A DNA stretch of 64,000 nucleotides from Crocodylus rhombifer (GCA_038503035.1 JAVSML010000040.1:310001-374000); one strand, 5' to 3'. Numbered from the stretch's first letter, positions 12,050-24,207 are shown. A program made the numbers and translations. The notes: generated by a model not told the origin, from the letters alone.

Positions 12050-12901
12050 CTAGGGCTGCTGCCTTGCTGTAGGCCTTTGCCACCTTGCACTGGATGGTGA
12101 ATTCCAGCAGGCAATGATCGCTGTCACCAGGTGGTTGAGCACCCGCAGCCCCCTCACCAGGTCATCGCCGGTGGCCAGCACCAGGTCCAACAAGGCGTCT
12201 CCCCTGGTGGGGCTGTGCACCTCCTGGGTTAGATGGAGGTCCTGCATTCTGGCTAGCAACCTATGTGAGCGGTCAGACCTGGCTGACTGCTCCTCCCAGC
12301 AGATGTCTGGAAAGTTCAGGTCACCCATGATAACCACATCCTTTGACCTAACTACCTCTGTGAGCTGACTTAAGAATTCCTGGTCTAGCTCTTCCCCTTG
12401 GTTGGGTGGTCTGTAGTAGACCCCTACTGTTAACTCTCTTTCCCCTCGACTGCCTTGTATTCTAATCTGGAGCACTTCCATGTGCCCCTCCTCTGACTCT
12501 GTGCTACCTGATGAGGATGTGTATTCCTCCTTAATGTAGAGTGCCACACCCCCACCTTTCCTCCCTGTCCTATCCCTCCTGTACAGCCTATAGCTCTTGA
12601 TATTCACCGCCCAGTCATGCATTGGGTCCCACCACGTTTCAGTGAGCCCCACTATGTCTTCGTTGGTATCAGCTAGCAGAAGGGTAAGTTCCTCTAGCTT
12701 GTTTCCCATACTATGAGCATTTGTGTGGAGGTATTTGAGGCCTCCTGAGGATGTGTGTACTGGCTCCCTACTCTCAGCATTGCCCTGGCCCCTGTTGCTT
12801 ACCTGTGTATATGTTCCGCCCATCAGTCTAGGATGGGCTGTACTTGTGGCTTGGTTTGGCCTTCCAAGGGTTCCTCCACCCTCGTCTTTCCCTTCCCCCA
12901 A
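12050..12901 (-). pseudogene. CR1 ORF2 endonuclease domain, frameshifted
   Basis: A 283-codon open frame. After a Gly/Glu-rich lead it contains the APE-like endonuclease motifs in order: HTNAHSMGNKLEELTLL, then GLTETWW (catalytic Glu), YRRDR followed by GGGVALYIK, a VGVYYRPPNQ stretch, and GDLNFPDICW (catalytic Asp/Asn pair). Near 12130 the expected Ser-Asp-His block falls in another frame because one G of a GGG run is missing, so the frame runs into unrelated residues and stops. The enzyme would nick target DNA for target-primed reverse transcription; this copy could not make an intact one. Confidence 0.88.
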
Positions 12902-14754
12902 TGAGTCTAGTTTAAAGCCCGCTGGAGAAGATCCACCAACCTAGAAGAAAACACGATGCATCTTGTATATTAATAGCTTTCACAGGCTTTATTTATCTAT
13001 CGTGCATAGAGTGCAAGTTGAAAGAAGCACAAGGTAAAAGATGCTATGCATGTAAGTCTAATGCAGTAGGAAAAAAATGTATTGAGCTATATGATTTAAC
13101 TGTATTACAATATGTATGCAAAGGAACCAGATTAGAATTGGACATATAATCTTAATGTCACCATTTCCTTATTTGTGATTACTTACTTATGCAATTTTAA
13201 TGTTATTTTAATGTGTTTTAAAAGAAAGGGTTGGATATTTCTTACTGAACTAGATAAACATTTAAATAATTGGGACATTATAACAATGTTTATTAATTTG
13301 TGTTCTTCCTCTTCTCTCTCCCCTCTTCTCTCTCCCCTATGGTTACTTGTGTTTTGTATGCTAGTTTCTGAAGTTTCTCTTCTATTATGCAGAGAAGGTA
13401 TAACCAGTGTTTCGTGTGTCTAGACAAATACACATAGAGTAGACATGATATATCATGTGCATGTGCACATATGCATGTGTCTGATCACCTTATTTGCATA
13501 TTTATACAAACACACATGCACATGCGTGCACACACACAGAAAAGCCCGACAGTATTTGAAACTAGTGCAGATTTGTTGTAAACATATATGTTTCTTCAAT
13601 GCTTCCTTCAATTACCACCCACAGTGGTAAGTATGCCTCCTTTCCCTGGTCTGTTCTGATAAAGCTGCCCAGCCATCACTGACCTTCAATCTCAACAAGC
13701 TGATGGGTAGATCTTGTTTCTGATGTGCATTTTGATGAGTCTTCTGTACAAATCCAATCTGAGATGCAAGCTAGCTGATGCATGGCTGGCTTCCTGTTCC
13801 TTATTTAAGGCACCATATTTTCATCATTCAATATACCAAATTCTATTGATGGTCTTTGTTCAGACTAAATTGGAAAACAAAATATACGGGAGCTGATTTG
13901 ATAAAGTTGGACACAGAGCAAGCAAAAAAAAAAAACCTGCACAAATTTTCAGCCATAATTTAGTACACAGATGGTAATGATAGGAGGTGTTGGTTGTAAG
14001 AAATGGGTTGATCAGGAAGATTTGCTTGACTGAATTTTGATTTTGTTTCCAGCAGACCTCCTCACATGGTATTGTTTATGCAAATATACCCTCTTTTCAA
14101 AAAGCGTCTGGCTTCAGAAAACCCCTGGCATTAGAGCACAAAAGCTAAGTTGTACAGCAGCTAACAGACCTGAAAAGGCAGGCTGAATGGAGCAATGGAT
14201 GCAATATGCAGGCAGTCGGACAAACAGAAGACTCATTCTTTTCTGGGTACCAGTGGTGTGTGGAGAAGGCAGCCTACCCTAGAGGCAGAAAGAAAAGGCC
14301 TTGAGAAGCGGGTAACTGCCCTGGTCTTATAGAAAAAAGAAAAGGCTAAAGACACTAGAGCCAAGGATTATAGACCCAAGTAAGCTAAAGAGATACAACT
14401 ACTTTAACTAATTTTTTAAGGACATTTTGAGGGGTTGCTAAGTTTTGGGGGAGGAAAAGGGGGAATGAAAAGAAAAAAAAAATCTGCTGCTTCCACAGTT
14501 TGCTATGAGGTAGGAAAGATAAGATGGAGGAGGGACACATAATTCTTAAACTCAGACCTCTAGGAATAACTGGAGAGATTGTGTTTGTGCTGTTTGCTGA
14601 AGTAAATAATAAAAAAAGCACACATTTTCCTAGGTAACAGACATCTGGGTTGATGGCATGTACTGCAATAAGTTCTGAAAATCTGTTTTTTCTGCGCACT
14701 GTGCATATAAAATAGCAATCTAGCTATTTAGTAATATTGATCATCCACATGTGT

Positions 14755-14816
14755 ACTTGTACGTATGCGCATATGTGTGCACACACATGCATGCACACAC
14801 ACACAAACACAATCAC
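14755..14816 (+). repeat. Imperfect CA/TG microsatellite
   Basis: Alternating purine-pyrimidine sequence (ATATGTGTGCACACACATGC followed by further CACACA) with interruptions. Confidence 0.8.
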
Positions 14817-15728
14817 ATACACTATCTATAGTGATTCCCTTTACCGCATATGTAACAACATATATATGGTAATGTAAGTTAGGTAATCCTAAGCAAAAAC
14901 ACTATATGAACTAGAATGCCATTTCGAAGTACATAACAAGGGACAGAAACAATTATAACTGCTGAACATACTGTAACTTCTACATGAGTTTATTTTTCAT
15001 ACCGTAAGTAGTATACCTCTGCTGATAGTCTAAGAACTTGGAAAGCCAGCCATTTGCTAGTGGGAAGTCAGTTTCACAGCACTTTGTGATAAATTCTGCA
15101 TTTTCAAATGGCTAGCAAAACCACTGACAAGAGAAACAAGTATTTTCTGTGAATTTCTTGTGTCTTGCTTCACTTAAAAACCAGATGTTTTCTTTGTAAA
15201 AAGCAGTTGAATGTATTTTGCTAGAAGATGCATGGCAGTATATATATTTTCCCTGAGAGATGCATATCATCATATACAATATGGTTAGCACACAGCTCAC
15301 ATAGGCATTCAGAAACCTACTATATCAAATTACATACACAAATACATATTCAATTGTAGCTGCATTGAATCTGTCTTGTTTTAGGCTTTCCAAGATTTTA
15401 TGATGTTATAAAGAAGTAATTTACTTTGTTAAGTGAAATTTTTGCCAGTCTCATGTTGAATAAATTAATAATGTATTTTTAATTTCAATACTTCTGGATG
15501 TTCATCCCTTAAACAGAAGAACAAGTCCAGAATGGGTTTTAAAGGACATTTGGAGATAGTATGAACAGCCTTCAGAAAGCTTCTTGAATGTAGAGTTTAC
15601 AAAATGTGGTCATTAATTCAATCTTCGATCTTCTTTTTATGCCAGAAAATCTGAAAAACTGAGTACAAGAGACAGTGGCATCATCTGCATTTCAGTGGCC
15701 TCGCTTCAATGTAAAATACTATCTTCTC

Positions 15729-15743
15729 ATCTCTCTCTCTCTC
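15729..15743 (+). repeat. CT dinucleotide run
   Basis: A short uninterrupted TC/CT repeat. Confidence 0.8.
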
Positions 15744-17555
15744 TTTTGTCCCTCACAAGAATAGTAAAAGAGACTTTTTTGGGCAGGTTGGTATTGGAGT
15801 AAGGGGTTATTTGCCACCTGCCATGAGTCTATACTTAGCATATCAATAAAAAATAATAATAAACTAATTTCAGACATATATGACACAGTTAATGTGGAAA
15901 GCCCATTGTTAGGAGAGGAATAGTATATTCCTATCAGTGGCTTTAAACAGCTATTCATCGTTTCTAAAGGGCAATTATTTGGAATCTATTAAACTGGAAT
16001 TCATAATACCCCTGCATACTGAATTTTAAATAGAAATCTGTATTTAGATGAAGGAATACATTAGTGTAAGTCATTAGAGCACTGAAAATCCATGACTTGT
16101 TCATTTTTCACTCTTTTTTTGCAGATAGTGTGAAGCACCAAGAATATAAACATTAAAAAAAAACAAATAAAAAGATCATGTGCTCTTTTTTTCTTAGATT
16201 CAGTTATAGGTAACAAGGTATTCCACTCTTGTTTTCAGGGTATTTCAGTTATTACAAATTATTGTTTGGAAGAAAAAACATTCATGATGAATATCTTAGT
16301 AATTAAAAACAGAAAAATGGTGATAGTGATAAATGGATAGATAACAAGCTAGAAAGATGGATAGATGGATGCTACTGCATTCTACTGTGTTTAGTCAGTA
16401 GGCTATAGAGGAATAAAACAGCATATGAAATTTTGACAAGACAGCAAATGATAGATATGTACAAGGCATATTTTTGTCAGTTTTTTATGTACTTTAATTC
16501 TAATGTTCTAGTTATTCAGAATCCTATCTTGATCATCAGTTAACAATGAGCAAAAGTAATCAATCAGAAGAAAAAGATTCAGTGTAAAAAATGAGGGCCT
16601 CAGTGGATAGAGAATTGTTGACCAATTCAGGAAATTCTGATGCAGCTTTTACCTGGAAGCCCACAAACAAATAGGAATAAGTAATAATTCAGGGCCTAAG
16701 AATTAGAAAATCTAGATGTCATCACAGTGTTACACATGGTTTGACAATAAATCTGGTTTAAAAAAGCACGGCATGTGGCTCACCTGTGATCTGTTTTGGA
16801 ATTGTATGAACAGAGATCACTCCTGCATACTCACCGTTAAACATCTTTGTTATTAAAAGCGTTTCAACTTCTGCATGTGTGGATCCATGCCCAAGCATTG
16901 CACCAAGCAATGCACTAGTGAGAGAATAAATCAGCCAAAGTAGATTTATAGTAAACAATTAACCAATAGCCATGAGAAAAGGAGTTCTATAGCTGCTGCT
17001 CTTCAGGGTCCCGCCTGAATATTAATATGAATATACAGCTATGCTAAAAATAACTGTACTAAACAAATGTCTGTGCCTTGGTTTTGCAACCATAATGCAT
17101 TCTTACCTCAGCACTGATGATACTTTGTTTGTTTCTTTATGTCAACTGAAAGAAACTGGGTACTGACACTGATACGTTAATCTAATATTGAGGGGTCCCA
17201 TGTAGTTATACTACAGGGAGAAGAGCACTCAGAGACTTCCGGAGCTTATGCATCTAGCTTATGCTCTGTATTGTCAGCTGAATTCAATTGATTCTGCTTA
17301 CTGAATAAGTTGCTACTAGTGAATAGGGTGGCAGAACCAACCCTAAAGAGAATACATTAATCCAGTAAATAAACAGAACCAGTAATGTATGACATTTAAG
17401 TGACCAATTATAATTAACCAACACAAGTCGAATTCCCAACAGTCAGTATCAAATAGTCACAGTGATCTGTGCGTGATTGAGAAAAGCTCTAAATATATTA
17501 CTTCTATATGTAAAATATAATCAAACATCAATGATGAATGCATTTCAACAACAAA

Positions 17556-17772
17556 AGAGCAAGGTTCTCTGGGTGAATCTGATCTCTTTTATTAGACCAA
17601 CTTAAATAGTTGGAAAACTATTATTAAGCAAGCTTTCGGGTTCAAAACCCTTCGTCAGGCTAAGGAAGTTTCAGCAGTTGGTGTGTGCTCTTCCTGGATG
17701 AAGCCACCCCAGTAACATAGAAAATATCCAATTCAGCTGTTTGAAATGGAAACTGTACCATATGATACACCC
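17556..17772 (-). mobile_element. Short retroelement copy 1, with 13-bp TSD
   Basis: The segment is bracketed by a perfect 13-bp direct repeat TTTCAACAACAAA (17543-17555 and 17773-17785), so it arrived by staggered target-primed insertion. On the minus strand its constant 3' end reads CCCAGAGAACCTTGCT, preceded by GTTGGTCTAATAAAAGAGAT (with AATAAA) and by a small hairpin with arms GGGTT and AACCC. Close copies lie at 40476-40611 and 49721-49922. All share the 3' end and differ in 5' extent, as expected of 5'-truncated retro-copies without a poly-A tail. A Penelope-like element or LINE-tail origin is my inference; no coding part is present. Confidence 0.85.
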
Positions 17773-17785
17773 TTTCAACAACAAA

Positions 17786-19208
17786 TAAATTTAAGGATGT
17801 GTGGATTTGCTCACGAATCTTTCATAAGCCGCAAAGAACCTTAATTAATAAAGGAAACTGTTTTCCCAGATGTTATAAGTACTAAGTCTGGGCAATAAAG
17901 AAAAAAAAAAAAAATTTTTCTTCCCATGTAGTTATATTGTACCCTAACTAAAAATAATGGGTTCAAAGTAAAGGACATCCTATTTATACCCTATCTGGGA
18001 CTTTTCTGATTTCCTTTCTACATCACTCACTTTCGTGAATAAGTCACTGGTGAAAGATCCCATTTTGGAAAAGAAACTGGTAAAGAGCAGTGAGACAGCG
18101 TCTGGATCTTAGCAGAAGCAGCAGCAGTGTGCTGAATAATTATATCTTACCCATAATATTGGTCCTTAATAATGAGTTTATTGCAAAAATGGATTACAGG
18201 CATGAAAACAAAATGAAAACAGTGAAGGTATATTACACAATGTTCTCCTTCAAGTTAAACCCAGCCAAAAGGATTTGCTGGGTACATGTTGGAAAGCTCA
18301 GCCGATTTATGTATTAACAAATTATAAACCTCCTTAAAAGGAGAATTTCAACCCCTTTAATAGAGTCTATGGCATGGTTAATATATGATAATAGTAGTAG
18401 AGACAGTTGTATTGAAAGATTGGAATGTAAACCGGAATTCAAATATTTCCAGTCCCAAAGCCTTTATTACAGTACAGTTATAATCAGCTGTTTTGTATAT
18501 ACTACATAGAAAGGGTGTTATGAATTTTACCAGAGGTTTTATGATACATTATATTTCAGCATATAGTTTTTCTCTACCAGTGCAGGTGTAGAACCATTAA
18601 TGTTGCATTACATTAGTGCTAGAGTGCACAATGGCATTTACTGTTTCCAGGTGTAGGTATATGCCAGTATAGGGGAAGTTAGGTCTGTAATTCTCTTCTA
18701 AATACCTGGTTTGGGATGTTCAGAACAACATACCTATAATTTGATCCTTAATTAAACTTCCTATATTTTAATTGGAAGACTTGAGAAGATAACATATTCC
18801 AGTAAAGAGAATGCCTACTACGAATAGACATAGGTGTCAGAGAGAATGTGTATCTGATTCACTTTGTGGGAACTACCAGTTAAACTAGTAGAAGTATTTC
18901 TATGGTTGTACACTCAGTAGTTCTAGCCAGCTCCCCCTAAAGTCCATAGGAGTCCATCACTTCAGTAGAAGATTGGTAAGGCTCCTAATCCTGAGAATCC
19001 CATGAAAATGCCACTTGACATCTTACTGTTGCTGAAGAAATTGTGAGTGCCTCAAACTCCTCTGTCTCAGTAACAAAACAAAAAAAACCAAACAAAGTTG
19101 TATTCTGTGTGCTCCATTAGTCCCATAACTTTCCATGTCTTTCCAGACATATGTACACTCTTTTCTATAACTTGCATGTTTTATGTAGAGTTCAGAGTGA
19201 GAAGACAT
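17786..19208. other. No gene seen
   Basis: AT-rich single-copy-like DNA with a poly-A run near 17901-17915 and no supported exon or other recognisable repeat. Confidence 0.4.
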
Positions 19209-19774
19209 ATTTTAACCAGGGGTGCACCTATAGAGATTTTTTGAGCTGAAGCCAATGGCTGATTTTTAAGGAGACATATTGGTCGATGCTGATCCAATTC
19301 TGATATGCAGCTGGGCAGCTTGGAGACCAGCATTGGGCTGGTAAGTCTGTTGTGGGGGAAGGAGTGGGGGGGGGGACAGATCGAGGCCCCTGCATGAAGG
19401 AGGGAGTGAGGCTGGGGCAGGCGCTGCTCAGCTGGGATGGGGGGAGGCATGGGACAGAGCCAAAAGCAGCTCAAGGGGGTGCAGGGAGGGGGTGGTGTAT
19501 CCCACTTCTATATGCACCCTGGGAGGGCACAGAGGGTGTGTGCCCTGGATCTGTGTAGGGCAGGGCAGACTGCTACTGAAGGCTAGGGCTGGGGCTGGTG
19601 CTGGGGCTGGGGGCAGTGCTGGACTCTTCCCAGCATGGGGGCTGAGCTGGGCTCTGGTCAGGGTGGGTGGCAGCAGTGCTAGGAGGTAGTTACGGGGGAG
19701 CTGCAGCCACCCCAAAAATTACTGTATCCCCCTTATAGCCCTGCTCCTAGCACTGCTACTGCCCACCCTGAGCG

Positions 19775-19805
19775 CAGCCCAGCCCAGCCCAGCCCAGCCC
19801 AGCCC
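19775..19805 (+). repeat. CAGCC pentanucleotide tandem repeat
   Basis: About six copies of CAGCC in the C-rich arm of the hAT foldback element. The complementary strand is G-rich. Confidence 0.85.
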
Positions 19806-20186
19806 TCCCCCCACTGGGAAGAGCCCAGCACTGCTTTGGCCCCAGCCCCAGCCCACAGCAGCAGCCCACCCTGCCCTGTGTGCAGATCTGGCAGAACATG
19901 CCTGCTGTGTCCTCTCGGGCTGCATGCAGTGGCAGGAGCCACCCCCCCCCCCACCCTCAGATGAGGTGGTTGCAGCTCCATCTTGCTCCCTGCCTAAGTT
20001 GAGCAGTGCCTGCCCCATCTGCATTCCCTCCCTCACTGAGGTAGCCTCAATCTGCCTTGCCATGTCACTTCCCTTCCCCCACAACAGACTTACCAGTTAA
20101 TGCTGCTCTCCAAACAGCTGGGCTGCTTCTGGCCATCTACACGCTGCAGCTGTATGCCTGCAGACAACATTTATTGACCATATTAT

Positions 20187-21124
20187 TGTTGCACCACGTA
20201 ACCGGCTTACCCTTTGACCTGTGAGCCTAGGTCGGCATGACCGGCTTGGCACAGAAGGGATCGATAACCGGACAGGTGGGGATTAGCGGCGAGGAGGAGT
20301 CAGGTCACTTAAGCGTACTGGTTATAACAAAGGTTTATCGTACTCACGCTACAGATGGTCGTAGCATAGGCAGGATAGTTGGCTTTGTTCAGTTACAGTG
20401 CATGAATATAAAACAAACTAGAGGGGTCTGTTGGTTCACGGGGTTCTTGAGCCGAGCCCTTGCTTTCTGCCCTGGTGCCGAAGCCCAGGATAGGTGCGGC
20501 TACCCGACTCAATAGTCCCAGAACTGGTCAACAGCTCATATAAGGGAATGCACTTCAATCAACTTTCCGAGAGCTCTTTGACGAAACAATCAGACGAACT
20601 GGTGAACGAGATACGCCAAATAAAGAACGGCTGGCGGGGAGATGTCTGCAGGTGGCCAATCTGCTGCCTGTGTCTCCTTGGTGTGCTCGGAGTTCTCCGC
20701 TTAATGGTGGAATCTGCTCTCATTTATAGTCAGCAATGACCAATCACCTGGTGTCTAAAATGGGATGATTTTTTGACGGCCAATTACAATTTTTCACCTG
20801 TGACCTAGACACATATTCAGTGACCTAGATACATATTCATTTGACCTAGATACATCATTTGACCCAGATACATTATTCATTTGGCTGCCCTCAGTGGGTT
20901 CAAAAGGTCAACCTTGTGACTAGCAGCTGCAATACTTATGACTGCAAATCACAAGCTTCTAAGTGTGAAGAGCAACTTTTAACCAAGTCCAATTGTAATG
21001 CTACCTTCAGCAAAGAAATAAAGGCCACTAATATTGAGGGGGCTTTATGGTTTGCAATCCTACCAGATCTTTTGGTTTGCTGGCATTGGCACTCTAACTT
21101 GACAAATAAAATTCAAACATGACA
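20187..21124. mobile_element. Solo-LTR-like insertion with 5-bp TSD
   Basis: A 938-bp block starts TGTTGCACCACG, ends CAAACATGACA (canonical TG...CA) and is flanked by the 5-bp direct repeat ATTAT (20182-20186 and 21125-21129). This is the signature of an LTR retrotransposon reduced to one LTR. It has CpG-containing sequence unlike its surroundings (for example CGTAACCGG, GATCGATAACCGG), AATAAA at about 20614, 21016 and 21105, and a TATA-like CATATAAGG near 20531. Orientation is not decided: both strands offer possible signals. A 20-bp tandem array lies at 20801-20880. No gag, pol or env is present, so the family is unassigned. Open frames inside it are not genes. Confidence 0.78.
20801..20880 (+). 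repeat. Tandem repeat of about 20 bp, four units
   Basis: Units begin at 20801, 20821, 20842 and 20860 with TGACCTAGAYACAT (last unit TGACCCAGATACAT). It lies inside the LTR-like block; direct-repeat clusters of this kind are common in LTR U3 regions. Confidence 0.85.
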
Positions 21125-21234
21125 ATTATCAGCTGCGTCAGGCAAAAAACGCTGATTACCAATACTCTCAATTTTCCCTATATCAATACTGATCTGATAT
21201 GGGGCAGGTGAATTGGCGCACCTCTAATTTTAAC

Positions 21235-23002
21235 ATAACACAATTCACTCAGGGAAGAACATGCAGATATGAGTGATCATTTTGAGTGTCCAACCTGGGA
21301 CACATTAAAGTAGTTTGGTGGAAACACCTGAATAGGGTGTGTGAGAGAGTAGACATGGGAACTACAGGTATTCGCATCAGCTTTTAGCTTCTGCAGGTAT
21401 TACACGCATCCTGTTGCCTTGTTAAGATAATAGCCTGGGATTTTTACCTTTTTGCAAAGCTACTATTCAGTCTTCTGGATATTTTGTCCATATTTCTTCC
21501 TTAAAAGGATGATTGGAGATGTTAGATAAAATGAACCATAGTGATCCATTATGCTGGTGAGGAATAAAGACATGTCAGCATTTTTTCACAGGGGGAAAAA
21601 AATCTTTCTCAAACATAGGGGAAAAAAACCCAAGAACATGTAAAGAAAAAAATACTTTGCAGTTTGGGGGTTTTACCCCAGATCCACAGCCCTGGGCTCA
21701 GAGACCCATTTTCTTCCAAGAATTCTCCTATATTAAACTACTACTTAAACTCATCCTAAGAGAATATTATCTGTCTGAGCTGTTAATAATTAACTCCTCT
21801 TTTGTTAGACTAAGGATTGGGTCTTCTGGACCTAATCCCTATGTTATATGAATGGAGACTGCTTTAAAAAAATTCACAAAGTCCATCCTGTAACATCTTA
21901 GCATGTAAGCAAGTAGTGGAGAGTTCTTAATAAATCCAGGTGAGAATTCACATAACGGCTTGGATGTGCTTGGGAGCTGCCTTGGAAGATGAAGTGGCTT
22001 TCATTACACATATGCAGTGTTACTTGTCCCTGCCTGGTCCTCTTTTATACTGCTTGGATCATCAGAAGAAACCACTGCTAATGTACAAACCAGAAATCTG
22101 TAGCTGAAAGCTTATTCATTCGGTGTCCAAGTGCTGCAGGAATTTTTTTCCTCAGAAGCTATAGTAGATGAAGAATGGAGTAGGTGAAGAATGAAGAATG
22201 GCTTGTGAATGTAAGACAGTCTCTTTCTTGGGTAGAATATGAATGTTTTCTTTCAGGTCATGTAAATTCTCTACTAGTGGAACGTCTTGCACATCTTGTG
22301 TTAGTGGAGTGGATGGTCAGTGTTTCTTTGCCAGAGACAACAACTGGCACCGATGATGTCCACGTATATAGCATGCAAAGCCAAACCCTCATTAAGAGAA
22401 TGTTAAGCTGGCAAAGGCAAGGATATGACTGCTATTCAGAAATTCCAAAATATAGTTTGTCTATATCTCATTTATGCATATGCATTATGAGCCTGTCTTT
22501 AATTACATGACTGCAATACTGTCTTTTCCACAGGATGCTGTCCTTTTTTTTCTCCGTGCTCTCCAGCTTTTCTCTTTGCTTGCTTCTGTTCTCTTTAGCT
22601 CTTTTTTCTCCCTGCTTACTTCAGCTTACCATACCTCTGCACTCCTTCCATTTGTCATCCCACTGCATTGTAGTAGTGATATTTGCCTTTCTCCTTCTAG
22701 CTGCCTTGATATAAAAGGGGGCAGGAGGGAGCATGGAAAACATAGGGAAGAATCTCTGTCTTCTCAGTTATAATGTTTATTGGCACAACAGTCTCTGGCA
22801 GCCAAGAACAGCAATCTCAGGAATCCTCTCAGGCTCTCCACCTTGGATCATGTGTAGTAGGATTAGCACAGCATTTGGTGGGGTCAGAACATGCCCAGTA
22901 CAAATGGAATCTTTGAAGAATTTGCTTTCAAGTCCACTGAGCAAGTGGAAAATGGCAATTTCCAGATGCCCATCATTTCTTAGTTAGATATTAACGGACA
23001 TG
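21235..23002. other. No gene seen
   Basis: Single-copy-like DNA. Two overlapping open frames at 22184-22773 show no recognisable motif and no suitable splice context, so they are not called. Confidence 0.4.
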
Positions 23003-23167
23003 GTAAATAGTAGGGCTGGGAGAAACTTCGGTCCCTGATTCAATTCGGCAGAGATTCGTCCTGATTCAGTGGCTGAATCTTTCAATGTGAATCAAATCAG
23101 AGGACCCTTTAATCTCTCTGAATTGATTCAGAGAGATTCAGACAGATTTGCTGATTTGAAAGTAGAT

Positions 23168-24207
23168 TTCATAGACATTCAGGCTGGAAGGAACTCCAGA
23201 GGATCATGGAGTCCAGCCCCCTGCCCTAGGGGCAGGAAGTCAGTAGGGATCATAGGATCCCAGCAAGATAAGCATCCAAATGTGTCTTGAAGGCATTCAA
23301 AGTGGGAGTTTGAACCGCCTCCAGCGGCAGTCTATTCCAAACCTTGGGGGCTTGGACAGTGAAGAAATTCTTCCTTATATCCAGCCTGAAATGGTCACAA
23401 AGGAGTTTGTGACCATTCGATCTTGTCATCCTTTGGGGCTCTCTGGTGAACAGATATTCCCTCATATCCTGGTGAACACCCCTAATAAACTTATAGGTGG
23501 CCACCAGATCGCTCCTGAGCCTGCGCTTTTCCAGGCTGAAGAGTCCCATGTCTCTCAGCCTATCATCATAAGGTCTGTTTTTCTGACCTCTGATCATGTG
23601 CATAGCTCTCCTCTGGACTCTCTCAAGCTTCTCCACATCCTTTTTGAATTGTGGAGTCCAAAACTGGACACAATACTTCAGCTGCGGCCTCAACAAAGCC
23701 GAGTAAAATGGGAGAATGATGTCCCGGGATTTGGTTGAGAAGCATGTATGGATGCAAGCCAGCATTTTGCTCGCTTTACTAGCCGCAGCATCACATTGAA
23801 GGCTCATGTTCATCTTGTGGTCAATCATGACCCCCATGTCCTTTTCATCTGTAGTGCTAGCCAGCGTAGCACTGCCAAGCCTATAAGCATGCTGCAAGTT
23901 TTTCCTCCCAAGGTGGAGAAACTTGCATTTTTCGGTGTGGAAAACCATCAGGTTCTCATCCACCCATTTCACGAGTCTGTCAAGACCTGCCTGGATCACT
24001 CTCCTGTCCTCAAGTGTGGATGGTTTACCCCATAGTTTGGTGCCATTGGCAAACTTGGCCAGTCCACTTCTGACACCAATGTCCACATCATTGATGAAGA
24101 TGTTAAACAGTATAGGCCCTAAGACAGAGCCTTGAGGGACTGCACTGGTGACCGTGCACCAAAATGATTGGCTCCCATCGACCACCACCCTCTGGGTCTT
24201 ACTTAGA
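23168..24207 (-). mobile_element. CR1 LINE inserted in a hAT element (minus strand)
   Basis: A 5'-truncated CR1, with its 3' end at 23168 (TTTCATAGACATTCAGGCTG, the CR1 3' UTR start read from the minus strand) and its 5' break at about 24207, where the hAT sequence resumes. It carries the C-terminal third of the reverse transcriptase ORF. It is a different CR1 subfamily from 10004-12945, closer to 30747-31122, which shares the 3' UTR motif GGGATCCTATGA on the minus strand. Confidence 0.92.

Larger units (their letters stand above)
10004..12945 (-). mobile_element. Long inactive CR1 LINE (minus strand)
   Basis: A minus-strand CR1 non-LTR retrotransposon covering the endonuclease and reverse transcriptase parts of ORF2 and the 3' UTR. 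The 3' end at 10004-10022 has two copies of CATAGTTT, the short tandem tail CR1 uses instead of poly-A; the 5' end is truncated near 12945. Reading order on the minus strand is endonuclease (12901 to about 12050), a linker with several breaks, reverse transcriptase (about 11334 to 10288), then the C-terminal region (10498 to 10004). Frameshifts, stops and a lost catalytic residue make it dead. The nearest relative here is the copy at 25012-26112. Confidence 0.93.
12946..17542. other. No gene seen; AT-rich DNA with CA/TG microsatellites
   Basis: Single-copy-like sequence with no supported exon. Simple repeats include imperfect CA/TG runs at 13441-13546 and 14755-14816, a CT run at 15729-15743 and GATA/GATG words at 16335-16372. 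Stretches near 15300-16700 are strongly AT-rich. Confidence 0.45.
19217..21226. mobile_element. hAT foldback element with perfect 8-bp TSD, split by an LTR insertion
   Basis: Ends CAGGGGTGCACC and (reverse complement of the right end) TAGAGGTGCGCC are inverted repeats flanked by a perfect 8-bp duplication ATTTTAAC (19209-19216 and 21227-21234). The whole interior is close to palindromic: the left arm to about 19690 reappears inverted from about 19738, including AGCAGTGCTAGGAG against CTCCTAGCACTGCT. The centre lies near 19715. The right arm is interrupted at 20187-21124 by an LTR. Without that insertion the element is about 1.07 kb. Open frames in the GC-rich arms (G-rich left, C-rich right) are chance frames; it encodes no transposase. 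Confidence 0.9.

Noticed and set aside
17632..17658. Calling a functional hammerhead ribozyme
   Set aside because: An extra base separates the core from stem II and no stem I pairing exists; kept only as a speculative finding.
20237..20739. Open frames inside the LTR-like block
   Set aside because: No retroelement protein motifs; an LTR is expected to be non-coding.
20801..20880. CRISPR-like array
   Set aside because: Units are contiguous 20-bp tandem repeats without spacers, inside an LTR-like block of vertebrate DNA.
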